A stretch of 64,000 nucleotides of DNA from Pictodentalium vernedei (Eukaryota; Mollusca; Scaphopoda; Dentaliida; Dentaliidae), in assembly GCA_031216915.1 (NCBI GenBank), contig CM062297.1, forward strand, positions 528,820,971-528,884,970, read 5' to 3'. Positions 46,435-56,345 of the stretch are shown here, one piece after another. Below the pieces are notes generated by a model. It was not told the origin of the DNA and did not search any database. It saw only the letters and a program-made list of their open reading frames with translations. The translations under genes and the position numbers were made by a program. Numbering within the stretch: position 1 is the first letter of the stretch; the number at the start of each line of letters is the position of its first letter.

Positions 46435-47175
46435 ACAAGCAAACAACAACAAAAATAAAACCCCCATATAAAAACCCAATGATAGTAATTACTTGGGCCT
46501 CGGTAGCAACAGCGAATGCATGGGGTTATTATTGTGATGCCTACCCTCCTATGTTTCCAATCCTTTCTACAAATAAAGCACGATGAACATGGTACTTATT
46601 TTCTTATCAAGCAAACTGACGAAGTTTAGGTTGAATAACTGTGGAAACGAAGTTCTCTGTGAAAGATATTCATCTTACTGTCACCAGAAACACATAGCCG
46701 TTAAACTTCCACGGGCTAAATTTTAAGTGTGTCATGTCTGCTTACTATGATTAGTCCAGTTATCATCTCCTCTTGATCAAATTCCCGTTACATGGACACT
46801 GTCAATGGATCGAGTCGTAGGGTGGGGCACAGCTCATTAACCATAACTGTGCCATCCTTACTACCCTCCTTAATTTTCGTCTTCTTTCGACCATTACCCC
46901 CACCCCCCATCTCTCTCTATCCACTCTATCCTTCTCTCTCTATTTCATGCTTGAACCCTGTGACTTACTTCTCGCCCGTCTCTCTCATTCTCCAACCCAA
47001 GGAGAGTGAATTCGTAGGGATTGGTCACACTTTTTTGACCCCGATTAGCGACCAGTCACTTCTTGTAAGCACGTAATTCCCTTCTTCATGCGCCTTAGAA
47101 ACTACATGATTTTTATCTTTCTTCGAAGATAGGTTGTGTTGCCAAATCTCCATGGGTTGTGTTGCACAACAGCTC

Positions 47176-47312
47176 ACATACATATGTGGGTGTATATGTG
47201 TATGTGTGTGTATGTATGTATGTATGTATGTGTGTATATGCATATATGTATACGTACATATATGTATATGTATGCATGTATATGTGTTATGTATGTATAT
47301 ATATACGTGGTT
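47176..47312 (+). repeat. TATG/TG microsatellite in LINE 5' region
   Basis: A run of TGTGTATGTATG-type units, imperfect, about 135 bp. Frames through it (rich in Tyr, Val, Met and Cys) are artefacts. Confidence 0.85.
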
Positions 47313-47460
47313 GCTAGGGGGCCTACCACCTCTTAATGACTCGTGCCCCTGAGCCCATCATGCATGTGGATTACAAGTAAGTTTGGAGGTGAGCTTGTTT
47401 CGACTAATCCTGAGATGCCCCTTCGAATATGAATGATATGAATCACCATCATTTGCTGTT

Positions 47461-47856
47461 GTGGCTGGGGTCCATAGTGAGCTAATGCTACCGAATATAA
47501 TGCAAAATGCGCCGTTTGGGCCGTGTTTACATTCTATAAGCGACAGGTCTACTGCACTGATGTTAAACGGTTGCTGGGCCTTACACCCAAAAGTATTGAT
47601 GCCAATAAATAGCATTCTATTTGTTTTTATAATATGTTCAGTTTTATCAGTTCTCACTCAATACACTTTTATTTCTTCCTGTCTCTCTCACATAGCGCCT
47701 TTTCACTGTCAACAGAAGTCTGCAGAAGCCTCATGTGCACTGAAGCAAACAGTGGTGTCACCATGGCCGTCGGGTGATGTGGTTGATGTCAACAGTGTAC
47801 CATGTGACCCACTCCTATTGATGATTATTATAGTTTCGGTCTTCTGTAATGGATGA
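47461..47856 (+). CDS. small upstream frame of the LINE
   Basis: A 131-codon frame that ends in TGA at 47854-47856, overlapping the start of the main LINE frame by eight bases (ATGGATGA). A hydrophobic run near residues 46-66 (INSILFVFIICSVLSVL) would span a membrane. It has no cysteine-rich or esterase motifs of CR1 first proteins. It may be a real first frame with termination-reinitiation, or chance. Confidence 0.25.
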   Translation: MAGVHSELMLPNIMQNAPFGPCLHSISDRSTALMLNGCWALHPKVLMPINSILFVFIICSVLSVLTQYTFISSCLSHIAPFHCQQKSAEASCALKQTVVSPWPSGDVVDVNSVPCDPLLLMIIIVSVFCNG

Positions 47857-50800
47857 CATAAATATTTACAGAATGCGAGTGGGTCTCTTCACTGTTCGTG
47901 CGCGTAGCGGTGCACCAGGAAAACGCAGACTAGATATGTCATGCCTTATACTTGTTAACCTTGTATTTCGGTTCAGTTGCATGGGAGTAACCCTAATGCT
48001 ATCTCTGATGCTTGTCGAATCAACATTAAAAGAAGGTCTCTCCAAAACACAAAAATACTTGGATAATGGACTTGATAGCCACCTGAAATATGCGTGTTCG
48101 GCCCGACATTCCGGCTTAAAGTCCCACATTACAATTAATACACCAAACGCGACCTTACCAGATGGTGCGTCATTACATTACTTACGCAGTCTAACTACGA
48201 TTGCGCTCCCTATGTTGCAAATATTATGTCTTATGTTTGCATGTGCTTTAATGTTGTTAATTCTCTCCGGTGATATTGAAGTAAATCCTGGACCTTCAAA
48301 TGAGATTAGTACAATCAATAATACTTCATCAACAGGAACGCGGATTTGTCACTTGAATATCCAAAGCCTAAGGCCTAAACTCGATATATTGCAATGTGAA
48401 ATGTCTGCATATGATATATGTGCTCTTTCCGAAACATGGTTAGGACCCTCCGATAACAATAGTGATATCCATCTAAACGGGTTTCAAGAGGTACTGCGGA
48501 AAGATCGTCCAACAAGGGGAGGCGGTGTTGCGGTTTACATTAAGATTGGCATACCATTCAAACCAAGACCAGATCTCGGACTGGCTGCGCTTGAATGCTT
48601 ATGGGTCGAAATATACACTCCCAGTGGTTCGTTTCTACTTGGTATCTTCTACCGACCTCCGAATAGTGATAATGAAGTCTGGGAAATGATCTCTGCCTCT
48701 ATTGAGAAAGCAAAAGACTCTGGAATCTCGGACCTCATTATTACTGGTGATTTTAACGATAATCTACTCTCTCAGAGAAGGGGAAAATTTAGTGACGTTG
48801 CTGACTATTTTAACCTTAAACAGGTTGTATCTGAACCAACGTTTTTCACGGAGACATCAGCGACATTGCTCGACCTGATTGCAGTTAGCGATTCCATCAA
48901 TGTGCTATCAACTGAAGTAGCTGATCCATTTTTACCAGATTTAACCAGGTATCACTGTCCTGTGTGTATCGCGGTTGACTTTAAGAAAACGACTGTAAGG
49001 AGTTTCAAACGTCGGGTATGGTTATATAACGAGGGCGATTATAATGGGTTGAATTATGCATTGGTAAACACTGACTGGGATACCGTTTTCTTACATACAA
49101 ACGTAGATAATATGGTTAACAAGTTTACTTCCACCGTTCTTGAATTAGCTTCTAAGTTTATTCCCAATAAAATCACAACAATTAGGAGAAACGACCCAAA
49201 GTGGATGCACAACAAAGTTCGGCATCTGATTCGCCAACGAAAACATCTTTACCGTACTGCCAAGTCGAAAGGTCGACCCGAGGCTTGGGAGAAATATCGT
49301 TCCAAAAGAAATCAAGTTGTTTCAGCCATAAGAAATGCAAAAAACAATTACTATAACAGAATGCAGGCCACTCTAGATAGCCCTCATACTAATTCTTCCC
49401 TGTGGTGGAAGACCCTCAAGATGTTTTTAGGGAACAGGAAAACTGAAATTCCGAATATTAATTACCGGGATAGGATAATTTGTTCTGACAAAGACAAGGC
49501 GGAAGCGTTTAACGATTATTTTTGTAGCATAGCAACTATTGACGATAGTCACGCGTGCCTTCCATCGATGCCATTTCCAGAAAGTCCAAAACTCAGAACT
49601 ATAAAACTTGACCAACATGATGTGCGCTCCGCACTGAAGTTACTGAAAGTATCGAAGGCAACAGGTCCGGACCTAATCAGTCCGCGTCTTCTCAAAGAGT
49701 GTTCCACATCCCTAGCCCAGCCTCTCGCCACCCTTTTCAATATCTCATTGAGCCACCCCAAATTTCCTGAACTGTGGAAGAAGGCAAACGTGATACCGGT
49801 TCCTAAAAAAGACCCTGCAAATCTTTTATCAAACTATCGACCGATTTCACTGCTGAGCTGTCTCGGAAAAGTGTTCGAACGGTGTATCTTCAAAAAACTA
49901 TGGTCCTTTTTAGACGAAAATAAAATACTAAGTCTATTTCAGTCCGGGTTTACTCCATGTGACTCAACTGTACTGCAGCTTACGGATATCTATGACACAT
50001 TTAGCCGTGCACTTGATGAAGGTAAAGATGTGAGGGTGGTATTTTGCGACGTCAGTAAAGCTTTTGACAAAGTCTGGCACAAAGGTCTAATCTTCAAACT
50101 TGAACAAATTGGAGTAACCGGCGAACTTCTCGACTTCTTTGCATCATATCTTTGTGATCGGATGCAAAGAGTGGTGGTCAACTCCGAGGAGTCCTCTTGG
50201 AAACCTGTGACGTCGGGGGTTCCTCAAGGATCTATTCTTGGCCCACTGTTGTTTCTTATTTATATTAACGATATAACCCTAGGTCTAACCAGCAGTATCC
50301 GTCTTTTTGCAGACGACACAACCTTATATTTAATAATTGAAAACCCTGACCAGGCTGCTGTTATTTTGAACAATGATCTTACTACAATCGAAAACTGGGC
50401 ACATACGTGGTTGGTAGAATTCAATCCCATTAAAACCGAAACTATGATAATTTCACGCCGAACAGATCCCGCACAGCAGACACCCCTTGTAATGGCAAAT
50501 GTTCCCATTAAAGAAGTAACGCAGCACAAGCATTTGGGTGTCATTCTCAATTCAAACTGTTCGTGGGATGACCACATAAAACATATTTCTTCAAAAGCAT
50601 GGTCACGTCTGGGTCTTATGAGACGAAATAAATTTATCTTAGACCGGAAAATTCTCGAGAAGATATACTTTGCTTTTGTTAGGCCCTTGTTGGAATATGC
50701 AGACACGGTTTGGGATAACTGCAACGAAACAAATATGACAACTCTTGAACGAATCCAAATTGCGAGTGCTCGAATTGTTATGGGTGCAACTTTAAGTGCG

Positions 50801-51457
50801 AGCAAGGCATCACTCTACGTTGAAACTGGGTGGGAGACGTTACAAGCAAGAAGGCAGAAGCACAAATTAATACAGTTCTTCAAAATGTACCATAACATTT
50901 CCCCGCCATATATTTCCTGTTTAGTCCCACCCCCTATTTCGATAACCCAGAATTTCGAACTTCGAACCGCAACTAACCTACGAGTTCCTTATTGCCGAAC
51001 CGCATGCTACCAAAGATCTTTTATCCCATCCACAACGAATTCTTGGAACGAAATTCCACCTAACGTTAGAGAAAATTGTTCTCTCGCAGAATTTCGAAAA
51101 TACTTGAACCATAACCTTGTTCGTCCCCCAGCCTACTTTGTCAAATCAATGTCCCGTAAAGCTCAAGTATACCACTGCAGGTTACGACTTCGATGTAGCC
51201 ATCTCAATGAGCATCTTTTTGTTAACCACCTGGCAGAGTCACCGAATTGCTCATGCGGTGAACGAGAGACAACAGAACACTTTTTATTTAAATGCCCTAA
51301 TTATGACCGTATACGAAGTGAGACCCTAGGGATACTTCCCAGTCAAACTGACTGCGATACATTACTGTATGGATCCGAATTTTATACTCATGACGAAAAC
51401 TATTTAGTTTTTAAAACAGTTCATAAGTACATTCTTAGTTCTGCGAGATTTAGTTAA
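47849..51457 (+). CDS. LINE polyprotein: 2A, AP endonuclease, reverse transcriptase
   Basis: 1202 residues. Residues 118-140 are hydrophobic, followed by GDIEVNPGP (141-149), a 2A motif that makes the ribosome skip one bond. An AP-type endonuclease follows (N170 in HLNIQSL, E195 in SETWL, TGDFN at 299-303). The last block is RYHCPV (367-372) where the family usually has SDH. A linker leads to the reverse transcriptase: SKAFDKVWHKGL, GVPQGSILGPLLF and FADD (820-823) at the active site. The end carries a Cys-His cluster (C1134, C1136, H1144, C1149). The order EN then RT then zinc cluster, with no RNase H, fits CR1/L2-type LINEs. The enzyme nicks target DNA and copies its own RNA there. An earlier or later start is possible; this is the first ATG after an upstream stop. 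Confidence 0.9.
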   Translation: MDDINIYRMRVGLFTVRARSGAPGKRRLDMSCLILVNLVFRFSCMGVTLMLSLMLVESTLKEGLSKTQKYLDNGLDSHLKYACSARHSGLKSHITINTPNATLPDGASLHYLRSLTTIALPMLQILCLMFACALMLLILSGDIEVNPGPSNEISTINNTSSTGTRICHLNIQSLRPKLDILQCEMSAYDICALSETWLGPSDNNSDIHLNGFQEVLRKDRPTRGGGVAVYIKIGIPFKPRPDLGLAALECLWVEIYTPSGSFLLGIFYRPPNSDNEVWEMISASIEKAKDSGISDLIITGDFNDNLLSQRRGKFSDVADYFNLKQVVSEPTFFTETSATLLDLIAVSDSINVLSTEVADPFLPDLTRYHCPVCIAVDFKKTTVRSFKRRVWLYNEGDYNGLNYALVNTDWDTVFLHTNVDNMVNKFTSTVLELASKFIPNKITTIRRNDPKWMHNKVRHLIRQRKHLYRTAKSKGRPEAWEKYRSKRNQVVSAIRNAKNNYYNRMQATLDSPHTNSSLWWKTLKMFLGNRKTEIPNINYRDRIICSDKDKAEAFNDYFCSIATIDDSHACLPSMPFPESPKLRTIKLDQHDVRSALKLLKVSKATGPDLISPRLLKECSTSLAQPLATLFNISLSHPKFPELWKKANVIPVPKKDPANLLSNYRPISLLSCLGKVFERCIFKKLWSFLDENKILSLFQSGFTPCDSTVLQLTDIYDTFSRALDEGKDVRVVFCDVSKAFDKVWHKGLIFKLEQIGVTGELLDFFASYLCDRMQRVVVNSEESSWKPVTSGVPQGSILGPLLFLIYINDITLGLTSSIRLFADDTTLYLIIENPDQAAVILNNDLTTIENWAHTWLVEFNPIKTETMIISRRTDPAQQTPLVMANVPIKEVTQHKHLGVILNSNCSWDDHIKHISSKAWSRLGLMRRNKFILDRKILEKIYFAFVRPLLEYADTVWDNCNETNMTTLERIQIASARIVMGATLSASKASLYVETGWETLQARRQKHKLIQFFKMYHNISPPYISCLVPPPISITQNFELRTATNLRVPYCRTACYQRSFIPSTTNSWNEIPPNVRENCSLAEFRKYLNHNLVRPPAYFVKSMSRKAQVYHCRLRLRCSHLNEHLFVNHLAESPNCSCGERETTEHFLFKCPNYDRIRSETLGILPSQTDCDTLLYGSEFYTHDENYLVFKTVHKYILSSARFS
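48269..48295 (+). other. 2A ribosome-skipping site in the LINE
   Basis: GDIEVNPGP matches the D-x-E-x-N-P-G-P core of viral and LINE 2A peptides. The skip falls between glycine 148 and proline 149. This would release a 148-residue leader with a hydrophobic end from the enzyme part. Such sites are known in LINEs of sea urchin, molluscs, amphioxus and trypanosomes. Confidence 0.9.
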
Positions 51458-52646
51458 CTACTTTGGGTGACCCTCAGATCATAGTGAATAGTTAGTGTGG
51501 TGCTACTATTATAACCCTATGAATATATTTCTGGAAAAGAATAATAATACAGATTGAATGCATATTCATACACGCATTATGCAACCCAACACCCGCCCTC
51601 TGTTTTGCCTCATAATTGCCGTGCGTTCCACCTGGTGTCTTGGTGCTAGGACACATCGCACCTATACCACACCACCGTGACCGGGCGGAGGCCACTGTTG
51701 ACTGGTGGAGATTACTTCCTATCTTCCAACTGTGCCTTGAACTAACAACAACTCAAGTGCAAGCCCGACATGGGCTAACTGGAATTATCTGACCGTCTCT
51801 ATGTTTGTACTCCCACTTGCAAGCATAAAGTAATAAAGTGCATCTCGCATCTGGGAATAATACATGGTCCGTCCCCGAAGATTGTCGCTAATGATCGATG
51901 AAAGTGTAATTCATCGCCGGAGAGTAAAGTGTTGTATGTACCACTGGGACATGGAACGCTTTGGTATCCGGGCGCCGAAATCTGTTTATGCTACTATTGT
52001 TTAACTGTGAAAATCCACCAAAATATGCTCAGAATTATTGTACCACGATAAACTAACTCTCGGTCATTTCCCTCACTAGAGTATATGTTCTTATGATAGT
52101 CCAATAACGTTAAAATTTAGAATTCGCTTGTTACAGTATCAAGGTACAAACATGGAGGTGGTTCGGTTCGGACGAGGCGCTCCTTACTCTTTCTCTTCCT
52201 AAGAACTGTACTTCTATCTTCTTACTCTATATCAGTTTGGGAAATCTAACCAATTTGTATCTTTTTATAGTATTTTCTATTTTTCTTTATTAGCGAATTA
52301 TTTGTGTCAACAGGTATCTTCTTGTACACGTTCTTGATAGAAGGAATTGGTCTCACTGTCTTTTCGTTTGCTACCTGTTAAAATTACTATGAGTGGAAAC
52401 GACCACAGATAAGCTAACAGCTTACTGTCGAATCCACACCCAATGATAATGTAAGCTATGTATTACCATGGAAATTCTTTTGAAATAAATACTGTTTAAA
52501 CTAGGAATTCAACCAATTCAGTCGCATTTGATGGAGCTCATTGAGCTATGTCAAATAAGATTGAATTTATTAAATTCCTAGTTGTGTTATGGAAAAAATT
52601 GGTTGCTCAAAGTTTCAGTATTTTGGCGTCAGTGTGCAGAGGGTTT

Positions 52647-53106
52647 ACTTATCTACAAATTGCCATTTGGTGAAAAAACAATACCAATGCCTGAAAAACA
52701 ATTTTCACCCCTATTGTGCTTTCTTTCCTAAAGCATAGCATAGAACCTCAATGAATCAAGCAAAATGAGCTCATATAAAAAATGTCCACGGAGGCAAAAT
52801 AAATGGACCTGGTTCGCAAGGGGAAAAATGGATACAGTAAAACTAAGGAATAGGTGATATGACTCATTGAAAGAAAATTTTTCAGAAACCTAACACATGA
52901 GATAATGTATGCTAATTTGTCTTTTGAGATACACTGGTAACCACTGTCATTTGCCCTCTGTTTTCTACCTTTGCTTGAATGACTTCAACTAAATGTGTTG
53001 CCTTAAAATATATGCTCATAATAGAAACAGTAAAAAAGCCCTTGAAAACATTTCACCCACAAATATAGGTCTTTACACACCAACTGTATCTAAACAATGG
53101 GACCAA
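52647..53106. other. unassigned NME5 intron sequence
   Basis: I see no exon or complete repeat. Confidence 0.4.
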
Positions 53107-53334
53107 TTAACCCTTTACCTAACAAAGCAGCTAAAAGGGCCTGAAAATTAACCAGAATGAGCCTACCACAGCCTAAATTATCTCGGAAGTTTCTCAATAA
53201 AACCACACAAATATGGATATCATTAGAATCAGCTTATCATATTTGTATGGTTTTATTGAAAAATTGTTAAATTTGTTTTTGGAGCAGGAAATTTAATTTA
53301 TTTTTAAAAAATACTGTGTTAGGCAAAGGGTTAA
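53107..53334 (+). repeat. TTAA MITE, family A relative
   Basis: TTAACCCTTTACCTAACAAA to TAGGCAAAGGGTTAA. The central arms are ATAAAACCACACAAATATGG and an inverted partner; the core differs from A and A2, a third variant. Confidence 0.75.
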
Positions 53335-53550
53335 GAGCCTGATCGTTGAGGGGCATATTGGGACCAGTCAAAACATGTGACGCTGCCATAGTAGAAATCC
53401 TTGCTTATATCAATGATGAGTCATAAGGTGTGTGTGTGGTGGGGGGGGGGGGGGATAATATATCCAGACAATTCAGAACTGCAATACTTATGAGATACAT
53501 GCACAGCCATTTTGTGGGACCGTGGATAATATTCTAGTTCATGCATTTGT

Positions 53551-53802
53551 TTAACCCTTTACCTAACATGAAAGGCAGGTGACACTTGCAAACAAAATTC
53601 TAGATTACAAATTCTTTTCATTTTCTGCATCAAAAACATTGCTTATGACCCCTCATGGAAATGAGCTCAATAAGTTTCTTCTAATGAGGGATCATAAGCT
53701 ATGTTTTTGAGACCAAAAGTGAAAAAAAAATAATGAAAACTGAAGAGTGATTTTTGTGAATAGTGCTGGCCATTTTCCCAATTGTGTTGGTTAAAGGGTT
53801 AA
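53551..53802 (+). repeat. TTAA MITE family A, unsplit reference copy
   Basis: 252 bp, TTAACCCTTTACCTAACATG to GTTGGTTAAAGGGTTAA. It contains GTGATTTTTGTGAATAGTGC at 53748-53767, the uninterrupted form of the site occupied by F at 4798 and by G at 539. Confidence 0.85.
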
Positions 53803-54120
53803 TATAATGCTGGAAATAGGTTGGTTGGTTTGAGTAATTTTTAAACAATATATTCCTGACAAAGGTGTTGATGTGTGAAAATAATGTTTAGCCATTTGGC
53901 TTTTGACAACAGCTTTCAGGAATTATGGCTTGTAACACTAAGTCTGAAACCCTTTCATCTCATTCTACCTCATTTTAGCACAGAGGATATTTTCCCTGTT
54001 GTTCACATTCCAGTTTTGTGTACATGGAGGTACCTGTCCTGATTTGCTGACTACTGTAGTCATGTATACTATACAGGCACATAGGCAAGATTCTATAATA
54101 GGGGTGCCCAAGCCAGTTTG

Positions 54121-54152
54121 GTGGGTGGGGGGGGGGGGGGGGGGGAGGGGGG
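54121..54152 (+). repeat. poly-G tract near NME5 exon
   Basis: GGTGGGTGGGG followed by a long G-run, 66 bases from the donor end of the exon at 54218. A shorter tract lies at 53440-53453. Confidence 0.8.
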
Positions 54153-54217
54153 CAAGGCTATTCATACTATAAACATTTGTTAGGTGAAGTAAATTGGAAT
54201 AGTATGAGATTACTTAC

Positions 54218-54318
54218 TGTCTGGAAAGAAAAATCTGATTTCTCTCTGTGAACCTGAGAAACTGTCACTTCCATGCAAAGCATTTCGCTGATCATCTGTA
54301 CCATACTGTGCCCTTAAA
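54218..54318 (-). CDS. NME5: NME5 internal exon with catalytic histidine
   Basis: 101 bases encoding LRAQYGTDDQRNALHGSDSF, then SGSQREIRFFFPD. It contains the kinase signature N-x-x-H-G-S-D, whose histidine carries the phosphate in active NDP kinases. Human NME5, from memory, has HGSND; this sequence keeps the canonical HGSDS. It lacks the R-G-D-x-G-R block of catalytic family members, so activity is uncertain. The acceptor is TTTCAG at 54319-54324 and the donor GTAAGT at 54217-54212. Its first base completes TG from the upstream exon to a cysteine codon. Confidence 0.95.
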
Positions 54319-54340
54319 CTGAAATTTGATGAGATTTATG

Positions 54341-54617
54341 TACAGGGGAACTCAATTAAACAGCCATTTTGACAAACTACAAACCAATTAACATGAGTAT
54401 TCAATTAACAGGAATTTGATCATTTTCCATAATTGCAGTGATAAAATTAGCATTTCTTCTATCATACCTTGTTTGACAGGGATCGTGAAGCTCTGTCAAA
54501 CAAGATATAATAAATTAAATACTAAAATTGGCTGAAGTGAGGCTAAAAAATGGAATAATTTCAATTGTTATCTGAGAGTAATTTTCCAATTTTGTATTCA
54601 ACTGACATGGATTTAAA
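54341..54617 (+). repeat. pogo-like MITE family N, partial, in NME5 intron
   Basis: ACAGGGGAACTCAATTAAAC, ATTCAATTAACAGGAATTTG and the TTGTTTGACAGGGATC hairpin match 61124-61553. The right end is missing. Confidence 0.6.
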
Positions 54618-55770
54618 AATTTACTTAATGAATCGCCTGTATCCGCCCGCATAATATGCTAATTCAGCAGTTGAAAAAATACTATTTTTCAAAACATTTT
54701 AACAAGACCATGTCATGTGACCCTTATTGGAACAAGCTTGTCAAACTTGTTCCAATGAGGGGTCACATGATATGGTTTTGTTGAAATGTTTTGAAATATT
54801 TTAAAAACATATTTAAAACTAGAGGTACTGTGAGCAAACTCACAAAGTGATACCCCCCCCACCCCCCCCCCCCCACGCCTGAAATGTATAAGTTAGATTA
54901 TCTCCCCTTGGAAATGTCAGAACGGAATTATATTGCTTCATCCACATCTTCATATGGAGTTCTTCCATTGTGTAAAGTTTCATGAAAATTCTTCAACGGT
55001 TTAGGAGGAGTTGTGCTTACAAGGATGGACAGACGGTTTAAGTTAGATTATCTCCCCTTGGAAATGTCCAAACGGAATTATATTGCTTTATGCACATCTT
55101 CATATGGAGTTCTTCCATTCTGTAAAGTTTCATGAAAATTCTTCAAACGGTTTAGGAGGAGTTGCGCTTATAAGGATGGACAGACGGTATAAGTTAGATT
55201 ATCTCCCCTTGGAAATGTCAGAATGGAATTATATTGCTTCATGCACATCTGCATACGGAGTTCTTCCATTGTGTAAAGTTTCATGAAAATTCTTCAAACG
55301 GTTTAGGAGGAGTTGCGCCTACAAGGATGGACAGACGGACAGACGGACGGACAGGGTGATTCCTATATACCCCCCCAAACTTTGTTTGTGGGGAGAACGG
55401 AATTATATTGCTTCATGCACATCTTCATATGGAGTTCTTCCATTGTGTAAAGTTTCATGAAAATTCTTCAAACGGTTTAGGATGAGTTGCGCTTACAAGG
55501 ATGGACTACTGTATAAGTTGGATTATCTCCCCTTGGAAATGTCCGAACGGAATTATATTGCTTCATGCACATCTTCATATGGAGTTCTTCCATTGTGTAA
55601 AGTTTCATGAAAATTCTTCAAACGGTTTAGGAGGAGTTGCGCTTACAAAGACGGACAGATGGACAGACGGACAGGGTGATTCCTATATACCCCCCCCCCC
55701 CCCCCCCAACTTTGTTTGCAGGGGGTATAATAATAAATTTTGATATTGTCTGCTTTGGGTAAATGGTTAA
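54618..55770 (+). repeat. TTAA MITE family A2 split by element D3
   Basis: The left part includes TTAATGAATCGCCTGTATCC and the full ACCATGTCATGTGACCC hairpin. The right part 55734-55770 reads AAATTTTGATATTGTCTGC and ends GGTAAATGGTTAA, as in copies 12999 and 44992. Confidence 0.75.
54818..55733 (+). mobile_element. tandem-repeat element D, copy 3
   Basis: Starts AACTAGAGGTACTGTGAGCA with a C-run, has about five 151-bp units like copy 2, and ends CCCC then AACTTTGTTTGCAGGGGGTA. A second internal terminus-like stretch near 55360-55395 (CCCCCCAAACTTTGTTTGTG) suggests that two elements or an unequal exchange are joined. Confidence 0.75.
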
Positions 55771-56059
55771 TCTATAAATCCATATAAACTTTACCAGGAA
55801 AATTTATACTTATTGGAAAGGTAAATTGATTTTTTTTCCCTGTCTTTATCTGACCCGAATAAAACTGATGATTCTACTCTCAAAAAGATTTCTTGGATAA
55901 AACCCCTGTCACACTCTGCTGCAAACAGGCTGCCACTTACACTGCACTGAAAAATTATCAAAGTGCTAAGCTAAATGCATTGAGGTCTCCAAGAACCGAT
56001 TGGTGATGTGGTGGACACTGGCTCGGATAGAAAAGGATCCCCATGGTCACCCAGGGTTC
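55771..56059. other. unassigned NME5 intron sequence
   Basis: Nothing recognised. Confidence 0.4.
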
Positions 56060-56345
56060 CCACACCTCCTTGAATTCCTTGAAAGTCCTTGAATTTCAAA
56101 ACCCCCTCCCAAGGACCTGGAAACTCCTTGACTTTTGAAGCACCTCCTGGAAACTCCTGGAATTTTGGAAAAATCGAGTCAGTTGCTCACTGGATTAATT
56201 CATCTCCTAACATTTTTCCTTCTTCCCTACACATGGTCGCTTTATACTCCTTGAAAACCCTTGAATTTCACCCAGCTGACTCCTGGAAACTCCTTGAAAA
56301 ATTGATCTGAACCTCCTGGAAACTCCTGGAATTCACTTCTCAATT
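56060..56345 (+). repeat. degenerate CTCCTTGAA/CTCCTGGAA repeats
   Basis: TCCTTGAATTCC, CTGGAAACTCCTTGA, CTCCTGGAAACTCCTGG and similar short units recur about a dozen times. Related wording is near 29578-29640. Not coding. Confidence 0.6.

Larger units (their letters stand above)
45432..52497 (+). mobile_element. full-length CR1/L2-type LINE with 2A
   Basis: A 7066-bp insertion bounded by the direct repeat AAACTAGG, target DNA duplicated on entry. It has a 2.4-kb 5' region, one open frame of 1202 codons (47849-51457) and a 1.04-kb 3' region. No poly-A tail is seen, as is usual in CR1-type elements. It lies in an NME5 intron in antisense orientation, the direction that least disturbs host transcripts. 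The long undamaged frame points to a recent insertion. Confidence 0.85.
45361..52646 (+). repeat. TTAA MITE family B split by the LINE
   Basis: The left part 45361-45431 reads TTAACCCTCTGCAAACTGAT and ends AAACTAGG. The right part 52498-52646 starts AAACTAGGAATTCAACCAAT and ends CAGTGTGCAGAGGGTTTA. Intact family B copies (for example 7397-7420) have ATAATGCAACTAGGAATTTA at the join, so the 8-bp AAACTAGG is duplicated. Confidence 0.88.

Noticed and set aside
46113-46442. Minus-strand 109-codon frame over the LINE hairpins
   Set aside because: It reads the same hairpin units twice and has no domain; antisense shadow of repeats.
47134-47352. Frames of 66-72 codons rich in Tyr, Val, Met and Cys
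   Set aside because: They arise from the TATG/TG microsatellite in the LINE leader.
50260-50805. Minus-strand 181-codon frame
   Set aside because: Lies wholly opposite the LINE reverse transcriptase; a shadow frame.
45432-52497. Short inverted similarity of the two LINE insertion ends (ATAGTATCTAT and ACAGTATTTAT)
   Set aside because: Eleven bases with two mismatches, AT-rich; not enough to call a DNA transposon over a LINE.
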